NCBI RefSeq assembly: GCF_001645185.1
Contig: NZ_LXTQ01000040.1
Coordinates: 62,001 to 126,000 of the forward strand
DNA length: 64,000 bases
Direction: 5' to 3'
From: Methylobacillus sp. MM3
GTDB taxonomy: Bacteria; Pseudomonadota; Gammaproteobacteria; Burkholderiales; Methylophilaceae
Part shown: positions 27,640 through 36,498 of the stretch, in pieces
Numbering within the stretch: position 1 is the first letter of the stretch
How the letters are laid out: each line of letters begins with the position of its first letter
Notes under the pieces: generated by a model
The model's input: only the letters and a program-made list of their open reading frames with translations
What the model was told of the DNA's origin: nothing
Database searches by the model: none
Position numbers and translations under genes: made by a program

Positions 27640-27787
27640 GGGTGAGACAGTCGTGATTAGCATGCCCTGTGTTCCCTATTCGATCAAAATCTCAAGGTAA
27701 CAGCAGTCATCCTGAAAACAGACGGAAAATTTCTGAAATGAAGCGGGAAAATTTCCCGACTTAATGACGGTCCGATTGACGGCCTTG

Positions 27788-28027
27788 TTATAAGTGGTGC
27801 GACTGTGCCAATGCAATCGCAGCCTGGATAGCCGCGCGAGCTTGTGGGCTGTTTTTCCAGCAAGTGGAGCCGACGATAGCCGAGGCTTGAGAGACGATGT
27901 CCAGCGTATTGGCTTTGCTCAGGTGTGCCAGCGATTCAAACCCCATTTGTTCAAGACGGGCCACCACGGCGGGGCCCACGCCTTTCACGTTCAGCAATGC
28001 CTCGCGTTCTTCTGGTGGAAATGGCAT
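27788..28027 (-). CDS. small helix-hairpin-helix protein
   Basis: 79 residues. An N-terminal helix-hairpin-helix (LNVKGVGPAVVARLEQMGFESLAHLSKAN) of the type that binds DNA backbone non-specifically is followed by DIVSQASAIVGSTCWKNSPQARAAIQAAIALAQSH, a composition seen in short HhH proteins related to Cdd1/pathogenicity-locus proteins. No enzymatic domain. The ATG at 28027 has AGGATT before it. It probably acts as a small DNA-binding accessory protein, but the role is unknown. Confidence 0.8.
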   Translation of the reverse strand: MPFPPEEREALLNVKGVGPAVVARLEQMGFESLAHLSKANTLDIVSQASAIVGSTCWKNSPQARAAIQAAIALAQSHHL

Positions 28028-28057
28028 GGGAATCCTCTATTGATATTAACTGCCGTC

Positions 28058-28624
28058 TCAACTGTGCAGCCAGCGATGCACCAGCCTGGTATAGCGCGGC
28101 ATCACGACATACACCATCAGCCACACCACAACACCGGTGATGAGCAGCAACTGCAGGTAATGGTGATCGGCAATGCCCAGGTGGCGCCGCAAGAATTCCA
28201 CAAGGAGCGATATGCCCAACACCAGGGGATAAATTGCCGACCATGTCAGCACGCTCTGTTTCCAGCGCTTAGGAAATTTCGGCTTGATGCCTTCCGGCGT
28301 AAACCAGAAATCGAGCCCGCTCTGCACCAGGTAGCGATCCTCCTCCATGAGCAAAGGCTGTACCTTCTCGATCAGCCGGTTGCGATCGGCTGAGCCCATC
28401 CAGGCTAGCAGGTGGTCGCGCGTATCGAAGCGGATGACGATGGTGTAAGCGGATGTGGCACCGGGGATCGGGCGAATGATCATCACCCCCAAATGGCCTG
28501 GATACGACCTGGCGATGGAACCGATTTCCTTCAGCCAGTTTTCGTAATCGTCATGGTGAATGTCCAGCACATGATGGGTAATGACGACGGTTGCGCTTTG
28601 ATCGGACTCCAGCGAGTCGATCAT
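28058..28624 (-). CDS. antibiotic-biosynthesis-monooxygenase-like membrane protein
   Basis: 188 residues. The N-terminal ferredoxin-like ABM domain (VVITHHVLDIHHDDYENWLKEIGSIARSYPGHLGVMIIRPIPGATSAYTIVIRFDTRDHLLAWMGSADRNRLIEKVQPLL) is joined to two C-terminal membrane helices (VLTWSAIYPLVLGISLLVEFL and YLQLLLITGVVVWLMVYVVM). This ABM plus two-TM form is a recurrent but uncharacterised family. The ATG at 28624 has AAAAGGAATCC upstream. It lies 29 bp downstream of the M20 amidohydrolase gene, so one operon is likely. Confidence 0.82.
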   Translation of the reverse strand: MIDSLESDQSATVVITHHVLDIHHDDYENWLKEIGSIARSYPGHLGVMIIRPIPGATSAYTIVIRFDTRDHLLAWMGSADRNRLIEKVQPLLMEEDRYLVQSGLDFWFTPEGIKPKFPKRWKQSVLTWSAIYPLVLGISLLVEFLRRHLGIADHHYLQLLLITGVVVWLMVYVVMPRYTRLVHRWLHS

Positions 28625-28652
28625 GACAGGATTCCTTTTCAGCATGAAGTGA

Positions 28653-29825
28653 TTACGGCAGAAGCCGCGCCACAAGTTTGCACCAGTACTCCGTACCCAA
28701 GGGCAGCACCTCGTCATTGAAGTCGTAATGCGGGTTATGCAACATGCAGCCGCCTTCACCCAGCCCGTTGCCGAGCCAGATATAGCATCCGGGTTTCTTC
28801 TTGAGCATGAAGGAGAAATCCTCGGCGCCCATCGAAGGCTGCAGATCGGTCCTGACGTTGTCGTCGCCGACCAGTTCTGCGGCCACGCTGCGGCAGAGTT
28901 CGGCTTCCGCAGCCGTGTTGACCGTGGCCGGATAACCGTAATGCATGTCGAACGCCACGAGAACGCCGAAACTATCGCCCACGCCTTTGCAAATGCGGCG
29001 AATTTCACCTTCGACCTGATCCCGTACACGGTCGTTGAAGGCGCGTATCGTTCCGGCAAGGTGCGCTTTCTCAGGCAGAATGTTGTACGCGTCGCCTGCG
29101 TGAAAACGCGTGATGCTCAGCACCGCCTGGTCCAGCGGGTCCAGCTTGCGGCTCACCACGCTTTGCAGGGCTTGAATGAGCACACTGCCAGCCAGGATCA
29201 CGTCATTGCCCTGATGCGGCATGGCAGCATGGGCGCCCCGCCCCGTGAGGGTAATGTCGAATCGGTCGGCCGATGCCATCACCGGCCCCGCATGCACCGC
29301 GAATTGCCCGGCCGGCAGTCCTGGCCAGTTGTGCAGGCCGAACACCGCATCCATGGCGAATTGATCGAACAGCCCTTGCTCCACCATCACGCGGCCGCCG
29401 CCCTCTGTTTCTTCTGCCGGCTGAAAGATGAAATACACCGTGCCATTGAAATTGCGAATTTTCGACAGCGCATCTGCTGCCGCCAGCAACATCGCCGTAT
29501 GCCCGTCGTGGCCGCAGGCGTGCATGCGGCCATCGTGCCGGGACCGGTGCGTAAAGTCGTTCTTCTCCTGTATCGGCAGCGCATCCATATCGGCTCGCAA
29601 ACCGATGGCACGCGAGGAATCGCCGCAGCGAAGCTTGCCAATCACTCCTGTGCCGGCCAAGCCGCGATGCACCTCGATGCCGAGAGATTCCAGCGTGGAA
29701 GCCACGAGACCGCTGGTTCGATGCTCGTTAAAAGCCAGTTCCGGATGCGCATGCAGCTCGCGCCGGAGGGCGACGTATTTCGAATTCACGCTGGACGGTG
29801 CAGGTTTGCCGGAGGAGTTATCCAT
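28653..29825 (-). CDS. M20-family amidohydrolase (hippurate hydrolase-like)
   Basis: 390 residues of the M20D aminoacylase/hippurate hydrolase family. Two zinc-site motifs are visible: GLRADMDALP with HACGHDGHTAMLL, then EETEGGGRVMVEQG with HNWPGLP, and the C-terminal GAEDFSFMLKK...GEGGCMLHNPHYDFND. It hydrolyses N-acyl amino acids in the cytoplasm; the natural substrate cannot be told. It is transcribed towards the ABM-like gene and lies behind a LysR gene on the same strand. Confidence 0.92.
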   Translation of the reverse strand: MDNSSGKPAPSSVNSKYVALRRELHAHPELAFNEHRTSGLVASTLESLGIEVHRGLAGTGVIGKLRCGDSSRAIGLRADMDALPIQEKNDFTHRSRHDGRMHACGHDGHTAMLLAAADALSKIRNFNGTVYFIFQPAEETEGGGRVMVEQGLFDQFAMDAVFGLHNWPGLPAGQFAVHAGPVMASADRFDITLTGRGAHAAMPHQGNDVILAGSVLIQALQSVVSRKLDPLDQAVLSITRFHAGDAYNILPEKAHLAGTIRAFNDRVRDQVEGEIRRICKGVGDSFGVLVAFDMHYGYPATVNTAAEAELCRSVAAELVGDDNVRTDLQPSMGAEDFSFMLKKKPGCYIWLGNGLGEGGCMLHNPHYDFNDEVLPLGTEYWCKLVARLLP

Positions 29826-29855
29826 AAATCGCAATCATCGGAATGTGGTGATCAT

Positions 29856-30776
29856 CTATCTTAGTGCTGAAATAGGCTCTTGGGTGTCATCGCCGAACCA
29901 TAGTTGCAATTCCGCCTGCGCGAGATCGATAAAGGCGCGCAGCTTGGGTGGCATGAAGCGCTGCCGCGGGTAGATCAGGTGCACCGGATCGGCCCGGCCT
30001 TGCCATTCCGGCAGTACGCGTACCAGATCGCCCGTCGCCAGCCCCGGCTTGCAGATGAAGGTCGGCAGCAGTGCTACCCCTTGCCCGTTCGCCACCATGG
30101 ATCGCACCACGCCTATGCTGTTGGCCATGGCGCGGCCGGAAAGGGGGATGGTGATGCTGTTGCGACCATTGCTCAAATCCCAGCCATCGCGTCCCATCGG
30201 AGTGAATTGCAGACAATGATGGGCATGCAGATGCTGCGGCTCTTCCAGTGGGGCGGCCTGCTGCAAATAATCGCGGCTCGCGAATATCGCCCAGCGCACC
30301 GTGCCGAGTGACTTTGCCACCAGGCTGGAGTCGCGCAGCTCGCCGGTGCGGATCGCGACATCGACGCCTTCGGCTACCAGATCGAGATAGCGGTCGGTCA
30401 ATAGCAGTTCTACTTCCAGCGCGGGGAATTCGCGCTGCGTGCGCTCGATCAAACCTGCGAGCAGGCTGTCGCCGAGGTCGGCGGGGGCTGTCACCTTCAA
30501 TCTGCCTTGCGGTTGATGGCGCGCTTCATCCACGGCGGCTTCCGCTTCCAGCATGTAGCCCAGGCCCAGCGACGCATGGTGATAATAAGCCGTGCCGGCT
30601 TCGGTGAGATGGAGTTTCCGGGTGGTGCGTTGCAGCAAGGTGATGCCCAGGCGCCGCTCCAGCCGGGAGATCCGGGTGCTGACGGTCGAAGTCGGCAAAC
30701 CCAGTTGCCGCGCTGCGGCGCTGAAACTGCCTGCCTGCACTACCTTGACGAATACCGCCGCTTCGTTGAAATCCAT
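29856..30776 (-). CDS. LysR-family transcriptional regulator
   Basis: 306 residues. Helix-turn-helix at about residues 4-62 (EAAVFVKVVQAGSFSAAARQLGLPTSTVSTRISRLERRLG), with the effector domain starting GRLKVTAPADLGDSL near residue 93. The CrgA/DsdC-like family architecture, ending in YPRQRFMPPKLRAFIDLAQAEL, is complete. It is divergent from the pirin gene with a candidate operator in the 117-bp gap. The likely target is the pirin-isochorismatase pair. Confidence 0.92.
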   Translation of the reverse strand: MDFNEAAVFVKVVQAGSFSAAARQLGLPTSTVSTRISRLERRLGITLLQRTTRKLHLTEAGTAYYHHASLGLGYMLEAEAAVDEARHQPQGRLKVTAPADLGDSLLAGLIERTQREFPALEVELLLTDRYLDLVAEGVDVAIRTGELRDSSLVAKSLGTVRWAIFASRDYLQQAAPLEEPQHLHAHHCLQFTPMGRDGWDLSNGRNSITIPLSGRAMANSIGVVRSMVANGQGVALLPTFICKPGLATGDLVRVLPEWQGRADPVHLIYPRQRFMPPKLRAFIDLAQAELQLWFGDDTQEPISALR

Positions 30777-30786
30777 GATTGTTCAA

Positions 30787-30813
30787 TTAAATGAAAAGTA
30801 ATTTCGCATTTAA
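30787..30813. promoter_or_regulatory. candidate LysR operator, TTAAATG-N13-CATTTAA
   Basis: TTAAATG (30787-30793) and its exact complement CATTTAA (30807-30813) lie in the space between the divergent LysR and pirin genes. The interrupted dyad fits LysR-type binding. Function inferred from position. Confidence 0.45.
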
Positions 30814-30893
30814 CCATCTAGTACCCTCAATGTCATGTGCCTATAGTGGGAACCATTGCAACGCACTACCGAGAAATCAGAAAGGAACGCATC

Positions 30894-31760
30894 ATGAAAA
30901 AACTGGCATTCATCAAACTCAGCAACGGCAATCACTGGGTGGGTGATGGTTTTCCCGTGCAGAGCATTTTTTCCTATCGTGACATTGCGGAAGAAATCTC
31001 GCCTTTCCTGCTGATGGACTACGCCGGCCCGACCCGTTTCGAGCCGACCGAACAGCGACGCGGCGTCGGCCAGCACCCGCACCGCGGTTTCGAGACCGTC
31101 ACCATTGTCTATGACGGCCAAGTGTCACATCGCGATTCCACCAATGCGGGCGGCACCATCGGCCCCGGCGACGTGCAATGGATGACGGCCGGCTCCGGCA
31201 TCATCCACGAGGAATATCATGGTGACGAATACGCCCATACCGGCGGGCCGTTCGAGATGATACAACTGTGGGTCAACCTGCCCGCCAGGGACAAGATGAC
31301 GAAGCCCGGCTACCAAGGCATCACCCGCGCGCAGATTCCTGAAATACAACTCGCCGATGATGCAGGCAAGGTGCGCGTGATTGCCGGCGAATACGCAGGC
31401 CGGCAAGGCCCGGCGCATACCTTCACCCCGATGAACGTCTGGGATGTGCGGCTGAATGCCGGCAGCACGACGACCTTCACCTTGCCGGAAGGGCATACCA
31501 CTGCCGTATTCGTGCTGCATGGCGCGGTCGGCCTGGGCGGTGCGCACACCATCCGCCCAGCCGAACTGGGGGTGATGCAGCGCGCGGGTAGCGAATTGGT
31601 GCTGGAGGCGCAGCAAGACACTGTTTTGTTGTTGTTGAACGGGGAGCCGCTGAATGAACCAGTGGTCGGCCATGGCCCCTTTGTCATGAATAGCGAGGAA
31701 GAAATCCACCAGGCGATTGATGACTACAACCAAGGCCGTTTTGTACAGGCAGCGGCATAA
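30894..31760 (+). CDS. pirin-family protein
   Basis: 288 residues. N-terminal pirin cupin: VGQHPHRGFETVTIVYDGQVSHRDS and DVQWMTAGSGIIHEEY provide the metal-binding His-His-His-Glu set, and the C-terminal pirin domain follows (TPMNVWDVRLNAGSTTTFTLPEGHTTAVFVLHG). Bacterial pirins show quercetinase-type dioxygenase activity or regulate pyruvate metabolism; which applies here cannot be told. The ATG at 30894 has AAAGGAACGC upstream. It is followed 53 bp later by an isochorismatase-like gene in the same direction. Confidence 0.93.
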   Translation: MKKLAFIKLSNGNHWVGDGFPVQSIFSYRDIAEEISPFLLMDYAGPTRFEPTEQRRGVGQHPHRGFETVTIVYDGQVSHRDSTNAGGTIGPGDVQWMTAGSGIIHEEYHGDEYAHTGGPFEMIQLWVNLPARDKMTKPGYQGITRAQIPEIQLADDAGKVRVIAGEYAGRQGPAHTFTPMNVWDVRLNAGSTTTFTLPEGHTTAVFVLHGAVGLGGAHTIRPAELGVMQRAGSELVLEAQQDTVLLLLNGEPLNEPVVGHGPFVMNSEEEIHQAIDDYNQGRFVQAAA

Positions 31761-31813
31761 CGCCAAGCCATCTTCAATTATTTGGACTTCATTTATCTGA
31801 AAAGGAAAAAATC

Positions 31814-32440
31814 ATGAACAAGCCCTACGTACGTCTCGATCGCGATAACGCCGCCGTGCTGCTGGTGGATCACCAGGCTGGCCTTCTTTCCCTGGTGCGC
31901 GATATCGACCCCGACAAGTTCAAGAACAACGTGCTGGCCCTCGCCGACGCCGCCAAGTTCTTCAACCTGCCGACCATCCTTACCACCAGTTTTGAAAACG
32001 GCCCCAACGGCCCGCTGATGCCGGAGTTGAAGGAGATGTTCCCGGACGCACCGTACATCGCCCGTCCCGGCCAGATCAACGCCTGGGACAATGAAGATTT
32101 CGTCAAGGCGATCAAGGCCACCGGCAAGAAGCAACTGATCATCGCCGGCGTGGTGACGGAAGTGTGCGTGGGATTCGTGGCGCTGTCGGCCATCGAAGCC
32201 GGGTTTGAAGTGTTCGTCGTGGCCGACGCCTCCGGCACCTTCAACGAGATGACGCGTGACGCTGCCTGGCGCCGCATGGAAGCCGCCGGCGCGCAGCTCA
32301 TGACCTGGTTCGGCGTGGCGTGCGAACTGCACCGCGACTGGCGCAATGACATCGAGGGCCTGGCCGCGCTGTGCTCCAACCACATTCCGGACTACCGCAA
32401 CCTCATCACTTCGTACACGGCGCTGACTGCGAATAAGTAA
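31814..32440 (+). CDS. isochorismatase-family hydrolase (YcaC-like)
   Basis: 208 residues of the cysteine hydrolase superfamily. Catalytic Asp in VLLVDHQAGL (about residue 19), Lys in the KATGKKQLIIAG segment and Cys in GVVTEVCVGFVAL (about residue 118). The closest recognisable relative is YcaC, an octameric hydrolase of unknown substrate. It shares the transcription unit with pirin and ends at a strong terminator. Confidence 0.9.
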   Translation: MNKPYVRLDRDNAAVLLVDHQAGLLSLVRDIDPDKFKNNVLALADAAKFFNLPTILTTSFENGPNGPLMPELKEMFPDAPYIARPGQINAWDNEDFVKAIKATGKKQLIIAGVVTEVCVGFVALSAIEAGFEVFVVADASGTFNEMTRDAAWRRMEAAGAQLMTWFGVACELHRDWRNDIEGLAALCSNHIPDYRNLITSYTALTANK

Positions 32441-32452
32441 CTCATGCAAACC

Positions 32453-32490
32453 GGCTGCCGCCGTTTAAGGAATCATTTCCGGCGGCAGCC
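32453..32490. terminator. hairpin terminator after the YcaC-like gene
   Basis: GGCTGCCGCCG (32453-32463) pairs with CGGCGGCAGCC (32480-32490) across a 16-base loop, between the convergent hydrolase and the MHYT-GGDEF-EAL gene. Confidence 0.75.
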
Positions 32491-32518
32491 TGTGTCTCAT
32501 GACATGTATATTTTCTTT

Positions 32519-34954
32519 TCAGGCGAGTGAATGAGAGTGACGAGGAAACTCATCAATGGGTACTGGTTTTGAGAATAGAAATCCTTGCCCGTAATCACAA
32601 CCGGCATTAAGCAGGATATCTCGTTGTTCTGCCGTTTCTATACCTTCCGCAATGACCTTCATGCCTAACCTGTGCGCCATGACTATCATGGCTTCGCATA
32701 TGGCTAAATCGTCAGAACCTTCGGTTAAGTTGGATACAAATGATCTGTCAATCTTGAGATAGTCGACATCGAATTTTTTAAGGTAAGACAGGGATGAGTA
32801 GCCGGTACCGAAATCATCAAGGGACAGCTCCAATCCGGCGGTGCGGAAATCGAGCAGTTGTTTGTATATGGATGCGCTCGAATCCATTAGCAAACCCTCT
32901 GTAATTTCTATGACTAAGCTTTCTCCGGGCAGGCCAAGTTCATTCAGGTATTCAAACCAATCTTCATGGTAGTCGTTCGCATTGTAGAAATGCACGGGCG
33001 AGACGTTCACGCTGGTTTGAAATCTCGGATCATGCGTTGCTCTCAATTTTGCTGTTTGCCTGGCTGCTTCGCGGAATACCCAATCGCCAATTTCAACAAT
33101 GAGCCCGGTATCTTCAGCGATAGGAATAAATTCCGCTGGGCTGATATTTCCACGGGAAGGATGCTGCCATCGAATCAAAGCCTCTGCCTTATGTATGGCA
33201 CCGGTCTTCAATTCAATAATTGGCTGGTAATGAACGCTAAATTGATTTTCGGCCAAGGCCGTATGTAAATCGTTCGCAATCGACATGCGTGCATCGGCGA
33301 GTGTTTGCATGGACTGCGTAAAGTACCGTGAGCGATTGCCGCCTTGATTTTTAGCGGTATACATGGCCTGGTCCGCACTTTTCATCAACTGAGTGGCATC
33401 CGCGGCATCTTCGGGGAAAAAGGCGATGCCAATGCTCGCTGTTATATAAGCTGTCTGATCCTTTAACTGGAATGGCTGAGACATCTTGTACAGCAATGCC
33501 TGTACTACATGCTCCACACTCTCGGTGTCGTGTAAATCGGGAAGAATTACTGTAAATTCATCGCCACCTTGCCTGGCAACAGTATCGCTCGCCCGCAAGC
33601 ATCCACCTAAACGGAACGCAGCCTCCTTTAGCAAAATATCGCCCATATCATGCCCAAGCGTATCGTTAATTTCCTTGAAATGGTCCAGGTCGATGAAGAG
33701 AAGAGCAAGGTTCAGGCTTGACCGTCCCGCCCGGGTTAGTTCCTGCTCCAGACGATCATGGAACAAGCGCCGATTGGGCAACTGGGTGAGCGGATCGTGG
33801 AAGGCAAGTAGAAGAATGTTTTCCTGAGCTTCTTTGAACTCTCGGATATCGGAAAATGCTGCGACATAATTCGTGGTCCTGCCATCAGGATTGGAAACTA
33901 TCGTTATTGTGAGGCGATAGGGGTTGATTACTTCATCCTTGTGCCTGATCCAGACCTCACCCAGCCAGTATTTCTCATTCTGCAGTGCTTGCAGCATACC
34001 CTCATAAAATTGTTCATCATGACGCTCGGAGATAAGAAATTCAGCGGTCTTGCCGACGACCTCTTCCGCGCTATAGCCGATTAACTTACTGAAGGATTGG
34101 TTGACACGCAAAATGGTGTTGTTGGCATCAGTAATCATCACGCCTTCCTGGACTTCAAAGGCGCTAGCTGAGATCTGTAATTCCTTCTGGCTTGATTCCA
34201 ACTGGTCATGGGCCAGTCGCAACTTGTCCAGTGCCATATGGCGGTCCAGGGAATTGGCGAACCCGCCTATGCTGAAAAGACCCAGGCAACCCAGCGTGAC
34301 CATCAAAGCCAGCAAATTGGGATCCATTTCCAACCCGCCGACCAGGCAGACACTGTTGGGTGCGAAATTGGCCGCCGCCATCGCTGTGTAATGCATGCCC
34401 GCGATCGCAAAACCCATAATCACTGCGCCTAACAAATGCTGGATTAATGGGTGCAACCCGGTTTTCTCGCCGGCATAAACAATTAACAGCGCGCCTATAG
34501 CGGCTGTGATGGCAATGACAACGGAAAGAGCCAATATAGTGGGGTGATAACTGATGGCGGGCTGCATTTTGAGCGCGGCCATCCCTGTGTAATGCATGGC
34601 CGTGATCCCTAACCCCATAAAGAAACCACCAATTAGAACTTTGCCCAACTGCAATTTAGGACTGCGGAGCAAATGAAAGCCAAGTAACGCCGCGGCGATG
34701 GCGGGTAAGGCAGAGATAAAGGTCAGGAGGGTGTCATAAGCGATCGGGATGGGTAAATGAAAGGCCAGCATGCCGATAAAATGCATCGACCAGACGGCCA
34801 TGCCCAAGGTCACGCCTCCAGCCAGCATCCACGCTTTTGCCTGGCGGCCTGTGCTTTCACGCATGCGCTCTGCGTGCGACAACGCTGTGAAGGAGCCCAA
34901 CATGGCTATCAACACAGATAAAACTATAAGGCTACCGTTCCAGCTTATCGGCAA
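32519..34954 (-). CDS. MHYT-PAS-GGDEF-EAL c-di-GMP signalling protein
   Basis: 811 residues. Seven N-terminal membrane helices contain the MHYT motifs (AMHYTGMAALKM, GMHYTAMAAANF and SMHFIGML) that are thought to bind copper and sense oxygen, CO or NO. A PAS domain (ANNTILRVNQSFSKLIGYSAEEVVGK) follows, then GGDEF with intact RQGGDEFTVI and an RxxD inhibition site five residues earlier, then EAL with AEALIRW, DDFGTGYSSLSYLKKF, DYLKIDRSFV and EGIETAEQ. Both cyclase and phosphodiesterase motifs are intact, so the enzyme could both make and break c-di-GMP, with the gas-sensing membrane module setting the balance. Confidence 0.94.
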   Translation of the reverse strand: MPISWNGSLIVLSVLIAMLGSFTALSHAERMRESTGRQAKAWMLAGGVTLGMAVWSMHFIGMLAFHLPIPIAYDTLLTFISALPAIAAALLGFHLLRSPKLQLGKVLIGGFFMGLGITAMHYTGMAALKMQPAISYHPTILALSVVIAITAAIGALLIVYAGEKTGLHPLIQHLLGAVIMGFAIAGMHYTAMAAANFAPNSVCLVGGLEMDPNLLALMVTLGCLGLFSIGGFANSLDRHMALDKLRLAHDQLESSQKELQISASAFEVQEGVMITDANNTILRVNQSFSKLIGYSAEEVVGKTAEFLISERHDEQFYEGMLQALQNEKYWLGEVWIRHKDEVINPYRLTITIVSNPDGRTTNYVAAFSDIREFKEAQENILLLAFHDPLTQLPNRRLFHDRLEQELTRAGRSSLNLALLFIDLDHFKEINDTLGHDMGDILLKEAAFRLGGCLRASDTVARQGGDEFTVILPDLHDTESVEHVVQALLYKMSQPFQLKDQTAYITASIGIAFFPEDAADATQLMKSADQAMYTAKNQGGNRSRYFTQSMQTLADARMSIANDLHTALAENQFSVHYQPIIELKTGAIHKAEALIRWQHPSRGNISPAEFIPIAEDTGLIVEIGDWVFREAARQTAKLRATHDPRFQTSVNVSPVHFYNANDYHEDWFEYLNELGLPGESLVIEITEGLLMDSSASIYKQLLDFRTAGLELSLDDFGTGYSSLSYLKKFDVDYLKIDRSFVSNLTEGSDDLAICEAMIVMAHRLGMKVIAEGIETAEQRDILLNAGCDYGQGFLFSKPVPIDEFPRHSHSLA

Positions 34955-35095
34955 GCTTTGGTCTCCCGCGACTCAAATTCTTTTTGATGTTGTGATATTT
35001 TTTGAATTACATCAGGAAGTTACCTCGTCGATATCGTACCACCTCCAGCTTGCGTAGGAATAAGGGGGTTCACTGAGTCGGAATTTCTGACAGCC

Positions 35096-36475
35096 TCAGG
35101 CGGAATTCTCGACGACGATGCGGTAGCAAGGCTCGTATTTCCCCATCAGTTTCATCCGGTTCTGCTCGACGAAAGCGGTCAGCAGGGCGTCCATCCGTTT
35201 CATGATGGCCGCCTCGCCGTGAATCTCGAATTTCCCGTGCTTCTCGATCGCGCGTATCCCCGCATCCTTGATATTGCCGGCCACGATGCCCGAAAAGGCG
35301 CGCCGCAGGTTGGCGACCAGCGTGTGCTTGGGCTGTTGCCCGTTCAGCTTCAGCTTGCGCATGTTCTCGTGCGTGGGGTGAAACGGCCGCTGCAGCTCGT
35401 GCTCGATCTTGAGCTGCGAGTCGAAATAATAGGCGTCGCGGTGTTGCCTGCGGAAAGTGCGCACCGTCTTGATGCCGGCCTGAATCTCAAGGGCCACCTG
35501 CACCGGGTCGTCAATGATGATTTTGTAGCGGCGCTGTGCTTCCTCACCCAGCACGTCGCCGATGAACGAATCGATCTGGCGGAAATAATCCTCTGCGCTT
35601 TTCGGCCCGGTAAAAATGAGCGGAAAAGGCAGCTCCGCATTATCCGGGTGCAACAGCACGCCGAGGACGTAGAGGATTTCCTCCGCTGTGCCGGCGCCGC
35701 CGGGGAAAACGACAAAACCGTGGCCGAAACGGAGAAAGGCCTCCAGCCGCTTTTCCACGTCCGGCAAGATCACCAGTTCGTGCACGATGGGGTTGGGCGG
35801 CTCGCCCGCAATAATCCCGGGCTCGGTGAAGCCGATATAGCGCCCCTTGCCGACACGCTGCTTGGCGTGCCCGATGGCGGCGCCTTTCATCGGCCCTTTC
35901 ATCGCGCCGGGGCCGCAACCGGTGCAGATGTCGAAACCGCGCAGGCCCAACTGGTAACCGACCAGCTTGGTGTATTCGTATTCCTCGCGGCTGATGGAAT
36001 GCCCGCCCCAGCACACCACCACATTCGGATCGGTGCGCGGCTTGAGGACCGACGCGTTGCGCAGGATATGAAAAATGGCCTCGGTAATGCCTTCCGAGCT
36101 TTGCAGGTCGAAACGCTGATTCGCGGAAATTTCTTCGTGCGCAAAGATCACATCGCGCAACACGGAGAACAGGTGCTCCTGGATGCCGACGATCATCTTG
36201 CCGTCCACAAACGCGGTGCCCGGCGCATTGATGATGTCGAGCTTGATGCCGCGCGGGCGCTGGATGATATGGATATCGAAAGTACTGTAGCGCTCCAGCA
36301 GCTCCTTGGCGTTGTCGATTTCGTTCCCGGTATTGAGGACAGCCAGGGAACAGTCGCGATAGAGCTGATGCAGGCTGCCGTGCCCGCGATTGAGGAGTTT
36401 GGTTGCTTCGTTTTTGGAGAGGACTTCCAGCCTGCCCATCGGGGCGATCTGGGTATCGGTGACTTTATATTCCAT
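35096..36475 (-). CDS. ppnN: PpnN (YgdH) nucleotide 5'-monophosphate nucleosidase
   Basis: 459 residues, matching the long LOG-fold protein PpnN. The LOG motifs CWGGHSISREEYEYT, CTGCGPGAMKGPMKGAAIGH and VVFPGGAGTAEEI (PGGxGTxxE) are all present, flanked by family-specific N- and C-terminal regions of PpnN. The enzyme splits the N-glycosidic bond of purine and pyrimidine monophosphates to base and ribose-5-phosphate and is stimulated by (p)ppGpp in E. coli. A typical short single-gene unit. Confidence 0.94.
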   Translation of the reverse strand: MEYKVTDTQIAPMGRLEVLSKNEATKLLNRGHGSLHQLYRDCSLAVLNTGNEIDNAKELLERYSTFDIHIIQRPRGIKLDIINAPGTAFVDGKMIVGIQEHLFSVLRDVIFAHEEISANQRFDLQSSEGITEAIFHILRNASVLKPRTDPNVVVCWGGHSISREEYEYTKLVGYQLGLRGFDICTGCGPGAMKGPMKGAAIGHAKQRVGKGRYIGFTEPGIIAGEPPNPIVHELVILPDVEKRLEAFLRFGHGFVVFPGGAGTAEEILYVLGVLLHPDNAELPFPLIFTGPKSAEDYFRQIDSFIGDVLGEEAQRRYKIIIDDPVQVALEIQAGIKTVRTFRRQHRDAYYFDSQLKIEHELQRPFHPTHENMRKLKLNGQQPKHTLVANLRRAFSGIVAGNIKDAGIRAIEKHGKFEIHGEAAIMKRMDALLTAFVEQNRMKLMGKYEPCYRIVVENSA

Positions 36476-36498
36476 CGTGTTTTGGTCCCTTGTTTTAG

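Noticed and set aside
28728-29864. 378-codon plus-strand frame opposite the M20 amidohydrolase
   Set aside because: Antisense of a conserved enzyme.
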